In this document: one piece after another, positions 14,641-21,983 of the stretch
Layout: each line of letters begins with the position of its first letter
How positions within the stretch are numbered: position 1 is the stretch's first letter
Source: Owenweeksia sp965214115
GTDB lineage: Bacteria > Bacteroidota > Bacteroidia > Flavobacteriales > Schleiferiaceae
Length of the DNA: 64,000 bases
Reading direction: 5' to 3'
Assembly (NCBI GenBank): GCA_965214115.1
Contig: CBDCAU010000002.1
Span: 62,001 to 126,000, forward strand
The notes under the pieces: generated by a model
Databases searched by the model: none
Seen by the model: the letters and a program-made list of their open reading frames with translations, nothing else
What the model was told of the DNA's origin: nothing
Made by a program: the position numbers and the translations under genes

Positions 14641-15669
14641 TCAATCGGCCGCCAGCTTTTTGCAAATTCGCTTGATCATTCCGGGGCCTTCATAAATAAA
14701 CCCGGTATAGACCTGCACCAAATCCGCGCCGGCTGCGAGTTTTTCATTAACATCTTTGGCCGTGAAAATCCCGCCCACTGCAATTATCGGAAACGATTTT
14801 TTTGATTTTTCGGAAAGATATTTCACCACTTCGGTAGAACGTGTTTGAACGGGCTTTCCGCTCAGGCCACCTTTTTCATTTGTTATTTGAATATCGGTTT
14901 TCAGCCCTTGTCGGGAAATGGTGGTATTGGTAGCAATCACGCCGTCGATTTTGGATTCCTGCACAATTTCGATAATGTCGTCCAATTGCGTGTCAGTTAA
15001 ATCCGGCGCAATTTTTAACAAAATCGGCTTTCTTTTTTCCTGTTTGGAATTTTTATTTTGCAAAATGTTCAGAATTTTCAAGAGCGGTTTTTTTTCCTGC
15101 AACTCCCTCAGGTTCGGCGTGTTGGGCGAGGAAACATTAACCACGAAATAATCCACAAAATCAAACAATTTTTGAAAACAAAACAAATAATCATCCACCG
15201 CGCGCTCGTTGGGCGTGTCTTTGTTTTTGCCGATGTTGCCGCCGATAATTAAATTGGAACTTTTCCGCTTTTTCAATTTTTCCACCAGCGCGTCCACGCC
15301 ATTATTGTTGAAACCCATCCTGTTGATAAGCGCTTTGTCTTTCGGCAACCGGAACAGCCGTTTTTTGGGATTTCCCGTTTGGGGGCGCGGCGTCACCGTC
15401 CCCACTTCAATATGGCCAAAACCGAAATGCCCCAATTCCTCAAAGATTTTTCCGTCTTTGTCAAAGCCCGCTGCCAGCCCGATGGGATTTTTGAATTTCA
15501 GACCAAACACTTCTTTTTCCAAAGATGGATGTTGGACGATACAGTTTTTTTGGAAAAATTTGAAGACCAACGGGATTTTATTCACCAAACGAATAAGCGA
15601 AAAGGAAAGGTGGTGGATTTTTTCGGGGTCGAGGAGGAAGAATAGGGGGCGGAGGAGGCGTTTGTACAT
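14641..15669 (-). CDS. pyrD: Dihydroorotate dehydrogenase (quinone), class 2
   Basis: Membrane-associated FMN enzyme that oxidises dihydroorotate to orotate in pyrimidine synthesis, passing electrons to quinone. The 342-residue length and the N-terminal helix (LLRPLFFLLDPEKIHHLSF) mark class 2. Visible motifs: NPIGLAAGFDKDG, the FGHIEVGTVTPRPQ-GNP strand, NRMGFNNNG, NVSSPNTPNLR with the catalytic Ser, and VQVYTGFIYEGPG at the FMN phosphate. It is divergent from smpB, with a -7 element four bases before its ATG. Confidence 0.96.
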   Translation of the reverse strand: MYKRLLRPLFFLLDPEKIHHLSFSLIRLVNKIPLVFKFFQKNCIVQHPSLEKEVFGLKFKNPIGLAAGFDKDGKIFEELGHFGFGHIEVGTVTPRPQTGNPKKRLFRLPKDKALINRMGFNNNGVDALVEKLKKRKSSNLIIGGNIGKNKDTPNERAVDDYLFCFQKLFDFVDYFVVNVSSPNTPNLRELQEKKPLLKILNILQNKNSKQEKRKPILLKIAPDLTDTQLDDIIEIVQESKIDGVIATNTTISRQGLKTDIQITNEKGGLSGKPVQTRSTEVVKYLSEKSKKSFPIIAVGGIFTAKDVNEKLAAGADLVQVYTGFIYEGPGMIKRICKKLAAD

Positions 15670-15673
15670 AGCG

Positions 15674-15681
15674 CAAATTTA
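15674..15681 (-). promoter_or_regulatory. pyrD -7 element next to start codon
   Basis: On the minus strand TAAATTTG lies four bases before the pyrD ATG (TTTG-CGCT-ATG). A transcript starting at the usual distance from this element would have almost no leader. Confidence 0.5.
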
Positions 15682-15772
15682 GTCCACAGTCCACAGAAAT
15701 CAGTCAACGGTCGACTGTCGACAGACCACAGCCTGCACGCAAAGCAAACGCCACAACTGTGGACTGTGGACT
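15681..15772. repeat. Inverted GTGGACT-word repeat between pyrD and smpB
   Basis: AGTCCACAGTCCACAG at 15681-15696 is the exact reverse complement of 15757-15772. Between them lie GTCGAC words, and another GACTGTGGAC follows at 15776. The block is built from a few short words (GTGGACT, GTCGACT), a texture seen in several intergenic regions of this window. Confidence 0.8.
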
Positions 15773-15796
15773 ATCGACTGTGGACTTTTTAGCCAC

Positions 15797-15804
15797 TAAT
15801 TTTG
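15797..15804 (+). promoter_or_regulatory. smpB -7 element next to start codon
   Basis: TAATTTTG lies five bases before the preferred smpB ATG (TTTG-CCGCT-ATG). It mirrors the pyrD arrangement and predicts a leaderless or near-leaderless mRNA. Confidence 0.5.
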
Positions 15805-15809
15805 CCGCT

Positions 15810-16265
15810 ATGTCCAAAAACATCAACATCCAAAACCGCAAAGCCCGCTTCGAGTACGAGATTTTGGAGACCTACGAAGCTGGCATCCAATTGCTGGGCA
15901 CGGAAATTAAATCCGTGCGGGATGGCAAGGCCAGCCTGCCCGAGGCGTTTTGCTATTTCAAGGACGGCGAGCTTTTCATCAAGAATATGCACATCGCCGA
16001 ATACAGCCACGGCAACCAGCAAAACCACGACCCGTTGCGGGAGCGCAAACTTCTCCTTCACAAAAAAGAGCTGGAAAAACTGGAAAAAAACCTCGGCAAA
16101 ACGGCGGGGCAGACGATTGTGCCGCTAAAAATGTACATCGCCAGCAGCGGCTACGCGAAGTTGCTCATCGGCTTGGGGCGCGGCAAAAAGCTGCACGACA
16201 AGCGGGATTCGATTAAAGAGAAGGATATTAAGCGGGAAATGGACAGGCAGGCGGCGCGGTTTTAG
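15810..16265 (+). CDS. smpB: SsrA-binding protein SmpB
   Basis: RNA-binding partner of tmRNA in trans-translation, delivering it to stalled ribosomes. The 151-residue protein shows the family order: NRKARFEYEILETYEAGI, GTEIKSVRDGKASL, the MHIAEYSHGNQQNHDPLRERKLLLH-type middle, and a basic tail (GRGKKLHDKRDSIKEKD) that enters the decoding centre. The ATG at 15810 matches the normal N-terminus; an upstream in-frame extension to 15759 would run through the repeat block. Divergent from pyrD. Confidence 0.95.
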   Translation: MSKNINIQNRKARFEYEILETYEAGIQLLGTEIKSVRDGKASLPEAFCYFKDGELFIKNMHIAEYSHGNQQNHDPLRERKLLLHKKELEKLEKNLGKTAGQTIVPLKMYIASSGYAKLLIGLGRGKKLHDKRDSIKEKDIKREMDRQAARF

Positions 16266-16415
16266 GCTTCGGTACGATTCAAAATTTTTTAAAATTCTGA
16301 ATCACTCAGCCTGACGGAGGGGGGTCATCTTGAATGACCTTCTTGAAGGAAAATTTATTTTAAAAAATATAAGAAAAAGTAGTGGGCTTGTAGAACACCG
16401 CTTCTTAATATGTAC

Positions 16416-16712
16416 CTAATTGGCGGAGACCGTTTTTGGGCGGATGCCTTTCGGCTGGTAATTTTGACGGGCTTTCCATAGGTCGTGGTCGGCTTGGAGC
16501 CGCGTCCAAACCTCGGCCGAAGTACCGAAGGCCTCCGATAAAATTAGTGCCACTTCTGGGGAAACTCCGGCCTCTTTATCTAAAATATCAGAGAGTTCAC
16601 GGCTGGGCATTTGCAGCCACTCGGCCGCTTCGGAAACGCTCAGTCCCAAAGGCTCGAAGCAATCGAATTTCAAAATTTCGCCGGGGTGGGTGGGTTCTTC
16701 TATATTGTTCAT
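16416..16712 (-). CDS. higA: HigA-family antitoxin
   Basis: A 98-residue XRE-type antitoxin. It begins with the HigA signature THPGEILKFDCFEPLGLS, followed by a helix-turn-helix (VSEAAEWLQMPSRELSDIL) and EAFGTSAEVWTRLQADHDLW. It should neutralise HigB and repress the operon. As usual for HigBA, the toxin gene comes first and is 12 bases upstream. Confidence 0.9.
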   Translation of the reverse strand: MNNIEEPTHPGEILKFDCFEPLGLSVSEAAEWLQMPSRELSDILDKEAGVSPEVALILSEAFGTSAEVWTRLQADHDLWKARQNYQPKGIRPKTVSAN

Positions 16713-16724
16713 TTCTTCATATTT

Positions 16725-17003
16725 TTAATGATAATCGATTAAATCTACATCAAAGGCATTTTCATTTTCAAAACGAAAAAGGATGCGATAATTGGCCGAA
16801 ACCTTGACAGAGTAAAAACCTGCCAAATCACCCGACAGCGAGTGAAAGTTATAACCCGGCAGATTCATATCTTCGGCTTGGCTGGCATCGTTCAAATAAT
16901 ATAAAACACGTTTGATTCTTGGAAAATGATTTTGTGGCAGTTTTGACCTATCGGCTTTATCAAAATATTTTTTCAATCCCTTGTGGCGAAAGCTTTTAAT
17001 CAT
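16725..17003 (-). CDS. higB: HigB-family toxin (RelE-like mRNA interferase)
   Basis: A 92-residue RelE/HigB toxin that cleaves mRNA on the ribosome. Family features include the start MIKSFRHKGLKKYFDK, the middle LPGYNFHSLSGDLAGFYSV, and the end NYRILFRFENENAFDVDLIDYH. Both the strand positions and the length fit the Plasmid-maintenance-killer (HigB) family. It heads the higBA operon. Confidence 0.92.
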   Translation of the reverse strand: MIKSFRHKGLKKYFDKADRSKLPQNHFPRIKRVLYYLNDASQAEDMNLPGYNFHSLSGDLAGFYSVKVSANYRILFRFENENAFDVDLIDYH

Positions 17004-17025
17004 TCTTTTATCGACAAACGATTTT

Positions 17026-17033
17026 CAAAGTTA
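17026..17033 (-). promoter_or_regulatory. Candidate higBA -7 element
   Basis: Minus-strand TAACTTTG is an exact TAnnTTTG match 22 bases before the higB ATG. No -33 TTG is evident at the expected spacing. Confidence 0.45.
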
Positions 17034-17058
17034 ACATTTTAACGCATTTAATAACTAC

Positions 17059-17934
17059 TCACATCTTCCGCCGCGCCGCAATCAAAGTATTCTTCAACAA
17101 ACTCACCCGCGTCATCGGGCCCACGCCGCCCGGCACCGGCGTAATGAAATTAGCCTTTTTGGAAACGTTTTCAAAATCCACGTCGCCTTTCAAGCGGTAG
17201 CCCGTTTTCTTGGATTTATCGACAACGCGGGTGGTCCCCACGTCGATGACCACCACGCCGTCCTTCACCATATCGGCGGTGATGAAATCCGGCTTGCCCA
17301 CCGCCGCGATGATGATGTCGGCGGTTTTTAGGAGTTCCGGCAAGTCGGTGGTGCGGCTGTGCGCCAGCGTCACCGTGGAGTTACCGGGGTAGGAGTTCCG
17401 GCCCATCAAAATGCTGGCGGGCAAACCAACGATGTGCGAGCGGCCCACAACCACGCAGTGTTTCCCGCCCGTTTCGATGTTGTAGCGGTCCAGCAAATCC
17501 ATAATCCCCATCGGCGTGGCGGGCAGAAAAGTGGGCAGGTTCAGCGCCATTTTCCCCAAGTTTTCAGGATGGAAACCGTCCACGTCTTTTTCAGGGTCGA
17601 TGGCCAAAATCACCTTTTGCTCGTCAATATGATTCGGCAGCGGCAGTTGCACGATGAACCCATCAATATCCTCATTTTCATTGAGTTGCCGCACCTCGTT
17701 CAGCAATTCCTTTTCGGTGATCGTTTCGGAAAGATGCAGCAAAGTGGACTCGAAACCGACTTCCTTGCAATCGCGAACTTTCGCATTTACATAGGTAATC
17801 GACGCGCCATTATTCCCCACCAATACCGCCGCCAAATGCGGGGTCTTCCCTCCTTTCGCCTTGAGTTTTTTTACCTCCTCAGCGATTTCGGCGCGCATTT
17901 CTGCCGATGTCTTCTTTCCATCTAATACATTCAT
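17059..17934 (-). CDS. folD: Methylene-THF dehydrogenase/cyclohydrolase FolD
   Basis: Bifunctional cytosolic enzyme that interconverts methylene-, methenyl- and formyl-tetrahydrofolate with NADP. The 291 residues are full length. Visible motifs: AAVLVGNNGASITYVNAKVRDC with the catalytic Lys, IDGFIVQLPLPNHID, DPEKDVDGFHPENLG, the Rossmann GRSHIVGLPASILM, and TPVPGGVGPMTRVSLL. The gene stands alone between higBA and the four-helix-bundle gene. Confidence 0.97.
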   Translation of the reverse strand: MNVLDGKKTSAEMRAEIAEEVKKLKAKGGKTPHLAAVLVGNNGASITYVNAKVRDCKEVGFESTLLHLSETITEKELLNEVRQLNENEDIDGFIVQLPLPNHIDEQKVILAIDPEKDVDGFHPENLGKMALNLPTFLPATPMGIMDLLDRYNIETGGKHCVVVGRSHIVGLPASILMGRNSYPGNSTVTLAHSRTTDLPELLKTADIIIAAVGKPDFITADMVKDGVVVIDVGTTRVVDKSKKTGYRLKGDVDFENVSKKANFITPVPGGVGPMTRVSLLKNTLIAARRKM

Positions 17935-17940
17935 TCTTAA

Positions 17941-17985
17941 AAAAATAGTGAATAATGAATAGGTAATAAGTAAAATTGGGAGCGT
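17941..17985. repeat. Short-word repeat AATAGTGAATAATGAATA, downstream of four-helix gene
   Basis: A stretch of related words (AATAGTGAATAATGAATA, GGTAATAAGTA). The 19 bases at 17943-17961 recur exactly at 59736-59754, across the tamB stop codon. The same words, on the other strand, fill 18380-18519. Confidence 0.7.
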
Positions 17986-18363
17986 CTAAACTGTAACGCC
18001 ATACTTCTCGGGATTTTGAAAAATGTGGTACAGAAGGCGGCTCACTTCATTATTTAAACTCAATAAAGTGTCGTATTCTTCTTGCGTGACATACTCGCAA
18101 GCTACAGCAAAGTCAAGCCACACCTCGGTTTCCGAGTTTTCCATTTGAGCATCGGTAATTTTGGAAATGAAGTGCTTGACGTAAATTCTTTTGCGATACG
18201 ATTCCGCCAAATTTGCACAAACCGACCTTGATGAACGACGGATTTGGTCGGTCAGAGAATACATTTCTTCTTTCGGAAATTTCTTAGAAATATGAAAAAT
18301 CCGCATCGCAAGATCAAAGTTCTTTTGATAAGCCGTCAAATCCTTAAAACCATTGTAAGCCAT
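17986..18363 (-). CDS. Four-helix-bundle protein (S23/IVP family)
   Basis: A 125-residue protein of the four-helix-bundle family once called S23 or 23S rRNA intervening-sequence protein (TIGR02436-like). Markers are DLTAYQKNFDLAMRIFHISK, the SLTDQIRRSSRSVCANLAES helix and EVWLDFAVACEYV. Related bundle proteins are encoded inside rRNA inserts or act beside reverse transcriptases of diversity-generating retroelements. Neither is present here. Instead the gene is bracketed on both sides by the same AT-rich word repeats, which may belong to one mobile unit. Function unknown. Confidence 0.88.
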   Translation of the reverse strand: MAYNGFKDLTAYQKNFDLAMRIFHISKKFPKEEMYSLTDQIRRSSRSVCANLAESYRKRIYVKHFISKITDAQMENSETEVWLDFAVACEYVTQEEYDTLLSLNNEVSRLLYHIFQNPEKYGVTV

Positions 18364-18379
18364 TTTTTCGCGTTTTTAG

Positions 18380-18519
18380 TTACTCATAAATTATCAGAAT
18401 TTCATCATTACTTATTCATCATTTTTCACTCATAATTAGCTTTTACTTATTCACTATTACCTATTCACTACTTGCCCTCAGCCTCTACTTATTCATTATT
18501 ACTTATTCACTAATTTTCA
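18380..18519. repeat. Short-word repeats ACTTATTCA/CTATTAC upstream of four-helix gene
   Basis: About 140 bases made from ACTTATTCACTATTACCTATTCACT-type words, the reverse complement of the words at 17941-17985. They reach to the ffh stop codon. No gene is seen in them. Confidence 0.75.
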
Positions 18520-19842
18520 CTACCTCCCCATCATATTCATCATTTTTTTCGCGCCTCCGCCCTGCATCATTTTCATCATCTTGCTCATCTCACCAAATTG
18601 CTTCATCAATTGATTCACTTCTTGCACATCTTTTCCACTGCCGGATGCAATGCGTTTTCTCCTACTTCCGTTGATAATTTTTGGGTTCGCGCGCTCCTCT
18701 TTCGTCATACTTTGGATGATGGCCTCGATGCCTTTAAAAGCATCGTCATCTATGTCAATATTTTTCATCATTTTGCCCATCCCCGGTATCATCCCCATTA
18801 AGTCCTTCACATTGCCCATCTTTTTTATCTGTTTGATTTGACCCATAAAATCATCAAAATCAAACTGGTTTTTGGCAATTTTTTTCTGTACGCGCCGCGC
18901 CTCCTCCTCGTCAAATTGTTCCTGCGCGCGTTCCACCAGCGAAATCACGTCGCCCATCCCCAAGATGCGGTCGGCCATCCGGTCGGGGTGGAACACGTCC
19001 AGCTTGTCCATCTTCTCGCCCGTGCCGATGAATTTTATCGGTTTTTCCACCACCGTGCGGATGGTTAAGGCCGCGCCGCCGCGGGTGTCGCCGTCCAGTT
19101 TTGTAAGGATAACCCCTTCGTAATCAAGCACATCATTAAAAGCGCGGGCGGTATTTACGGCATCTTGCCCTGTCATCGCATCCACCACGAAAAGCGTTTC
19201 ATCAGGTTTTATCGCGCTGTGAATATTGCGGATTTCGGCCATCATCGCTTGGTCAATGGCGAGGCGGCCGGCCGTATCCACAATCACCACATTGTGGCCG
19301 TTCGCCTTGGCGTGGGCGATGGCGTTTTCTGCAATTTCCACCGGATTTTTATTATCCTCTTCGGTATAAACTTCCACGCCCACTTGCTCGCCCACCACTT
19401 TCAGTTGGTTGATGGCCGCCGGACGATAGACATCACAAGCCACCAAAAGCGGCCGTTTGGTCTTTTTTCGTTTCAGGAAATTAGCGAGTTTTCCCGAGTG
19501 CGTGGTTTTACCCGAACCCTGCAAACCGGCCATCAAAATGACTGAAGGCGAAGAAGTTAGCTCCAGTTCTGAAGCCGTGCCGCCCATCAGTTCGGCCATT
19601 TGATCGCGCACGATTTTGGTCATCAACTGGCCCGGTTGGAGCGAGGTCAGCACCTTTTGGCCCAGCGCTTTTTCCTGCACCGTTTTGGTAAAATCTTTGG
19701 CGATTTTGTAGCTCACGTCGGCGTCCACCAGCGCGCGCCGGATTTCCTTTACCGTCTCTGCCACGTTGATTTCCGAAATCTGGCCGTGGCCTTTCAGTAC
19801 GTGAAAAGCGTTTTCGAGTTTGTCTTGTAAGTTTTGGAACAT
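18520..19842 (-). CDS. ffh: Signal recognition particle protein Ffh
   Basis: SRP54-type GTPase that binds signal peptides with SRP RNA and delivers ribosomes to FtsY. The 440 residues show the N domain helix (LQDKLENAFHVLKG), the G domain motifs (LQGSGKTTHSGKLA, DTAGRLAID, TKLDGDTRGGAA) and a Met-rich M domain with GSGKDVQEVNQLMKQF and KMMKMMQGGG. A damaged copy of its first ~28 codons lies 870 bases upstream at 20606-20710. No SRP RNA gene was recognised in the window. Confidence 0.97.
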   Translation of the reverse strand: MFQNLQDKLENAFHVLKGHGQISEINVAETVKEIRRALVDADVSYKIAKDFTKTVQEKALGQKVLTSLQPGQLMTKIVRDQMAELMGGTASELELTSSPSVILMAGLQGSGKTTHSGKLANFLKRKKTKRPLLVACDVYRPAAINQLKVVGEQVGVEVYTEEDNKNPVEIAENAIAHAKANGHNVVIVDTAGRLAIDQAMMAEIRNIHSAIKPDETLFVVDAMTGQDAVNTARAFNDVLDYEGVILTKLDGDTRGGAALTIRTVVEKPIKFIGTGEKMDKLDVFHPDRMADRILGMGDVISLVERAQEQFDEEEARRVQKKIAKNQFDFDDFMGQIKQIKKMGNVKDLMGMIPGMGKMMKNIDIDDDAFKGIEAIIQSMTKEERANPKIINGSRRKRIASGSGKDVQEVNQLMKQFGEMSKMMKMMQGGGAKKMMNMMGR

Positions 19843-19868
19843 TTTTTAAACGAAAATTTTAATAAAAA

Positions 19869-20282
19869 TTAGGTATATTTTTTAATAAATCCGGAAGGCA
19901 AAAGAGCCTCGACATTCATCTTTTTAAAGTCTTTAATATTTTGAGTAACAATCGTCTTAATACCATATCTTTTGGACACAAAATATTGCACCGCATCCTC
20001 TTTATCTCTATAATCACTTTGAAAAGCTTTCCTTAAGATTTCTACATCTACTGACAAGACCTTCATAATTTTCAGCAATTTCAACATTGCCTTATCAACT
20101 TCTTTCATTTTTACCTGTGATTCCAAAACATAAAATGCCTATAAAATATAGACATCGGAAGTATAGAATTTATATTTAGAATTTCGTATTCTTAAAAATA
20201 CAGGTTTTACTTCTTCGTAAAAAGGCTCTTGGCCGCCTAAATAGTAGACTATAATGTTGGCATCAATGAAAACTTTTTTCAT
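19869..20282 (-). pseudogene. PIN-domain toxin interrupted by an in-frame TAG
   Basis: Reading from ATG at 20282 gives MKKVFIDANIIVYYLGGQEP and a normal PIN N-terminus up to TSDVYIL, then TAG at 20139-20141, then AFYVLESQVKMKEVDKAML in the same frame. The second half keeps the PIN acidic residues in YRDKEDAVQYF and the TQNIKDFKK strand. A single amber codon thus splits a ~137-residue VapC-like ribonuclease. The start overlaps the antitoxin stop (ATGA). The 3' half alone has a start at 20126 but lacks the first catalytic Asp. Confidence 0.75.
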
Positions 20283-20587
20283 CTAAACCCGTGTTTTTTG
20301 GCGGCTCTTTCCCTCACAAACTTTTTTAAATCAAAATCAGGAGGAAGTTGTATAATGCTATCAAGATTGTCCACCGCCTCAGCTCGCTCCTTCCGTTCCT
20401 TTTCGGTCAGAATCTTAGCCTCATCGGACATTTCTCTTTCCGATTTTACAGTGGCCGAGTCGTTTTTCGTAAACATTTTTCGCACGTTTTTTTGAATCCA
20501 TTCTTTTACCGAAACACCGTTTTCACGCGCCTCTTTTTCCGCATTCTTTAATTGAAAATCTTCTAAATCAATCTGAATGGTTGCCAT
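20279..20587 (-). CDS. Antitoxin-like partner of interrupted PIN toxin
   Basis: A 102-residue charged, helical protein (IQIDLEDFQLKNAEKEAREN, then GVSVKEWIQKNVRKMF) with a ribbon-helix-helix-like N-terminus and a basic tail ending FVRERAAKKHGFR. Position, overlap with the PIN gene and composition fit a VapB-type antitoxin. The frame is intact although its toxin is broken. Confidence 0.65.
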   Translation of the reverse strand: MATIQIDLEDFQLKNAEKEARENGVSVKEWIQKNVRKMFTKNDSATVKSEREMSDEAKILTEKERKERAEAVDNLDSIIQLPPDFDLKKFVRERAAKKHGFR

Positions 20588-20605
20588 TGCTATTTTATTT
20601 CAAAT

Positions 20606-20710
20606 TTACAAAATGCACACGCTTTCCGCCACGTTGATTTCCGAAATCTGGCCGTGGCCTTTCAGTACGTGAAAAGCGTTTTCGAGTTTGTCTTGTAAAT
20701 TTCTGAACAT
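20606..20710 (-). pseudogene. ffh: Relic copy of ffh 5' end
   Basis: From ATG the frame reads MFRNLQDKLENAFHVLKGHG and QISEINVAE, the first ~28 codons of ffh with one substitution, then leaves homology (SVCIL) and stops. The DNA match covers 20629-20711 against 19761-19843, and the bases before the ATG also agree (CATTTTTTAAA). Confidence 0.9.
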
Positions 20711-20829
20711 TTTTTAAAAGAAAAATCAAGTTTATTTTTTAAAAAATAAGTTAAAAATTCAAAGCAATCCATTGCTGGAATAGTAGCCGATTTAAAATCT
20801 TTTTGATTGCGGGTCAATATAATTTCGCA

Positions 20830-21150
20830 TTAGGAAAAAAGTGCCACCTGATATTGCAAGGCATCTTCTGCATCCGAAAAGTCAGAAAGAAACGCATCAA
20901 TCGCGCTTTGAACCGATATATTTCCTATGCTCTTAAAATTCTCAAGTAAAATGGCAATTTGCGCACGAAGATTCTTTACGTTTTTTGCCCTTCCTGAAAT
21001 ATAATAAGCGGTAGCAATGCAAGCTGTTGAGGTTACTAATTGAACTCTATTATCTTGCGCCAAGCGCACTACTTTTTCAAAATCCTTCCCATAAGTTTTC
21101 CTATCTAATAAAATATCAATAATAATATTTGTATCGACAAATAACTTCAA
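20830..21150 (-). pseudogene. Second PIN-domain toxin, stopped by an in-frame TAA
   Basis: The frame gives a normal PIN start (MKLFVDTNIIIDILLDRKTY) and the acidic SDFSDAEDALQYQVALFS segment, then TAA at 20830-20832. Beyond it, in the same frame, follow CEIILTRNQKDFKSATIPAM and CFEFLTYFL, the expected last PIN strand and helix. One base change (AAA to TAA is plausible) would explain the stop. The N-terminal part has 106 residues against ~135 for a whole toxin. Probably inactive. Confidence 0.7.
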
Positions 21151-21401
21151 AGTGATTCATATTTTTTGGTGGCCAATTTTATATAGACCTCCTTGTCAGG
21201 TCTTCCGGTGTCGTTATGCTTTGCGACACCTCTAATATTTCGCATTCTTTTGGGCAAAGGTTTGACTTTCGCCATTTCCTTTTCAATCAAAATTCTATCG
21301 AAAAGTCGTTGCATTGTTTTTTTTAAAGACTGTTCTAATTTTAGGGATTTTTCTCCCAATATTTGCTGTGTTTGTTTATCTATTTGGATTATTAATTCCA
21401 A
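21147..21401 (-). CDS. Antitoxin-like partner of second PIN gene
   Basis: An 84-residue charged protein (MELIIQIDKQTQQILGEKSL start, RIRGVAK-like middle in KRMRNIRGVAKHND, VYIKLATKKYESL end) overlapping the PIN start by four bases. The Ile-Gln-Ile-Asp opening resembles the first antitoxin. The antitoxin role is inferred from gene order. Confidence 0.6.
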   Translation of the reverse strand: MELIIQIDKQTQQILGEKSLKLEQSLKKTMQRLFDRILIEKEMAKVKPLPKRMRNIRGVAKHNDTGRPDKEVYIKLATKKYESL

Positions 21402-21610
21402 TATAAAAATTGACCGTTAAATGGTTTATAAAGTTCAATCTTAAAGTTCGGCGGCCATTTCCTCCGTAAATGTCTTAGAAACATAATCGCCCACTGGCAA
21501 GTTTGCCTTCGAAGGTCCGCCATTTTTTTTATATCATCATACAGCTCGTCCTCAATATCAAAAACCATTATGGTTTTTTCATTCTCTGAATCTACTATTC
21601 GAACTTTCAT
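21392..21610 (-). CDS. Small protein with duplicated 5' end, probably frameshifted
   Basis: A 72-residue frame (MKVRIVDSENEKTIMVFDIE, then ELYDDIKKMA) with a Lys/Arg/Trp-rich end that looks out of frame. Shifting by one base after KKMA gives GGPSKANLPVGDYVSKTF and TEEMAAEL before a stop near 21441, a more natural antitoxin-like end. I therefore read it as a frameshifted small protein. Its first 30 codons and upstream DNA are duplicated just upstream. Confidence 0.4.
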   Translation of the reverse strand: MKVRIVDSENEKTIMVFDIEDELYDDIKKMADLRRQTCQWAIMFLRHLRRKWPPNFKIELYKPFNGQFLYWN

Positions 21611-21740
21611 TCTCTCAAATTTTTCCTTCCGCCATTTTTTTTATATCATCATACAGCTCGTCCTCAATATCAAAAACCATTATGGTTTTTTCATTCTCTG
21701 AATCTACTATTCGAACTTTCATTCTCTCAAATTTTTCCTT
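21516..21740. repeat. 112-bp tandem duplication
   Basis: Two direct copies, 21516-21627 and 21628-21739, identical over nearly all their length. They contain the 5' end of the preceding small gene. The upstream copy encodes a 35-residue frame (21615-21722, minus) that ends KKMAEGKI, with its stop six bases before the ATG of the downstream copy. Confidence 0.92.
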
Positions 21741-21754
21741 GAAATCCACAAAAT

Positions 21755-21832
21755 CCACGTCCTTTCCAGCACATCATTCCCCTCTCAAACGCATTGCCCT
21801 TTTTCACCGACCCTGCCACTTCTTCAGATAGC
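21755..21832 (-). pseudogene. argS: Relic copy of argS 3' end
   Basis: Minus-strand sequence here matches the last ~75 bases of argS (22639-22715) with substitutions and small indels, for example GAAGAAGTGGCAGGG followed by GTGAAAA and GGCAATG. It no longer reads through in one frame. About 800 bases separate it from the real argS end. Confidence 0.7.
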
Positions 21833-21983
21833 CGCAGACACACTTCGGGCGGTCTGTGCAAACATCGTGAATGTCTTCTCTATGGACGGTTTGCAAAAGT
21901 AGGAAATGCGAGGTGGCTTGAAATTGTTTTTTGTGTACTTTGCCCCCCTTAAAAATGAATCTCAAACTTAAAAATCCAACTCA

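Noticed and set aside
16314..16341. Hairpin GGTCAT-CTTGA-ATGACC after smpB as a terminator
   Set aside because: Only six pairs and no T run follows on either strand.
6056..20141. Possible reassignment of TAG, because two genes are split by in-frame TAG (6056 and 20139)
   Set aside because: TAG ends intact genes here, such as smpB and the first cphA paralogue, and a third split gene uses TAA. Ordinary nonsense mutations explain the data.
21615..21722. 35-codon frame in the duplicated segment as a real leader-peptide gene
   Set aside because: It is a by-product of the 112-bp duplication; there is no independent evidence of selection on it.
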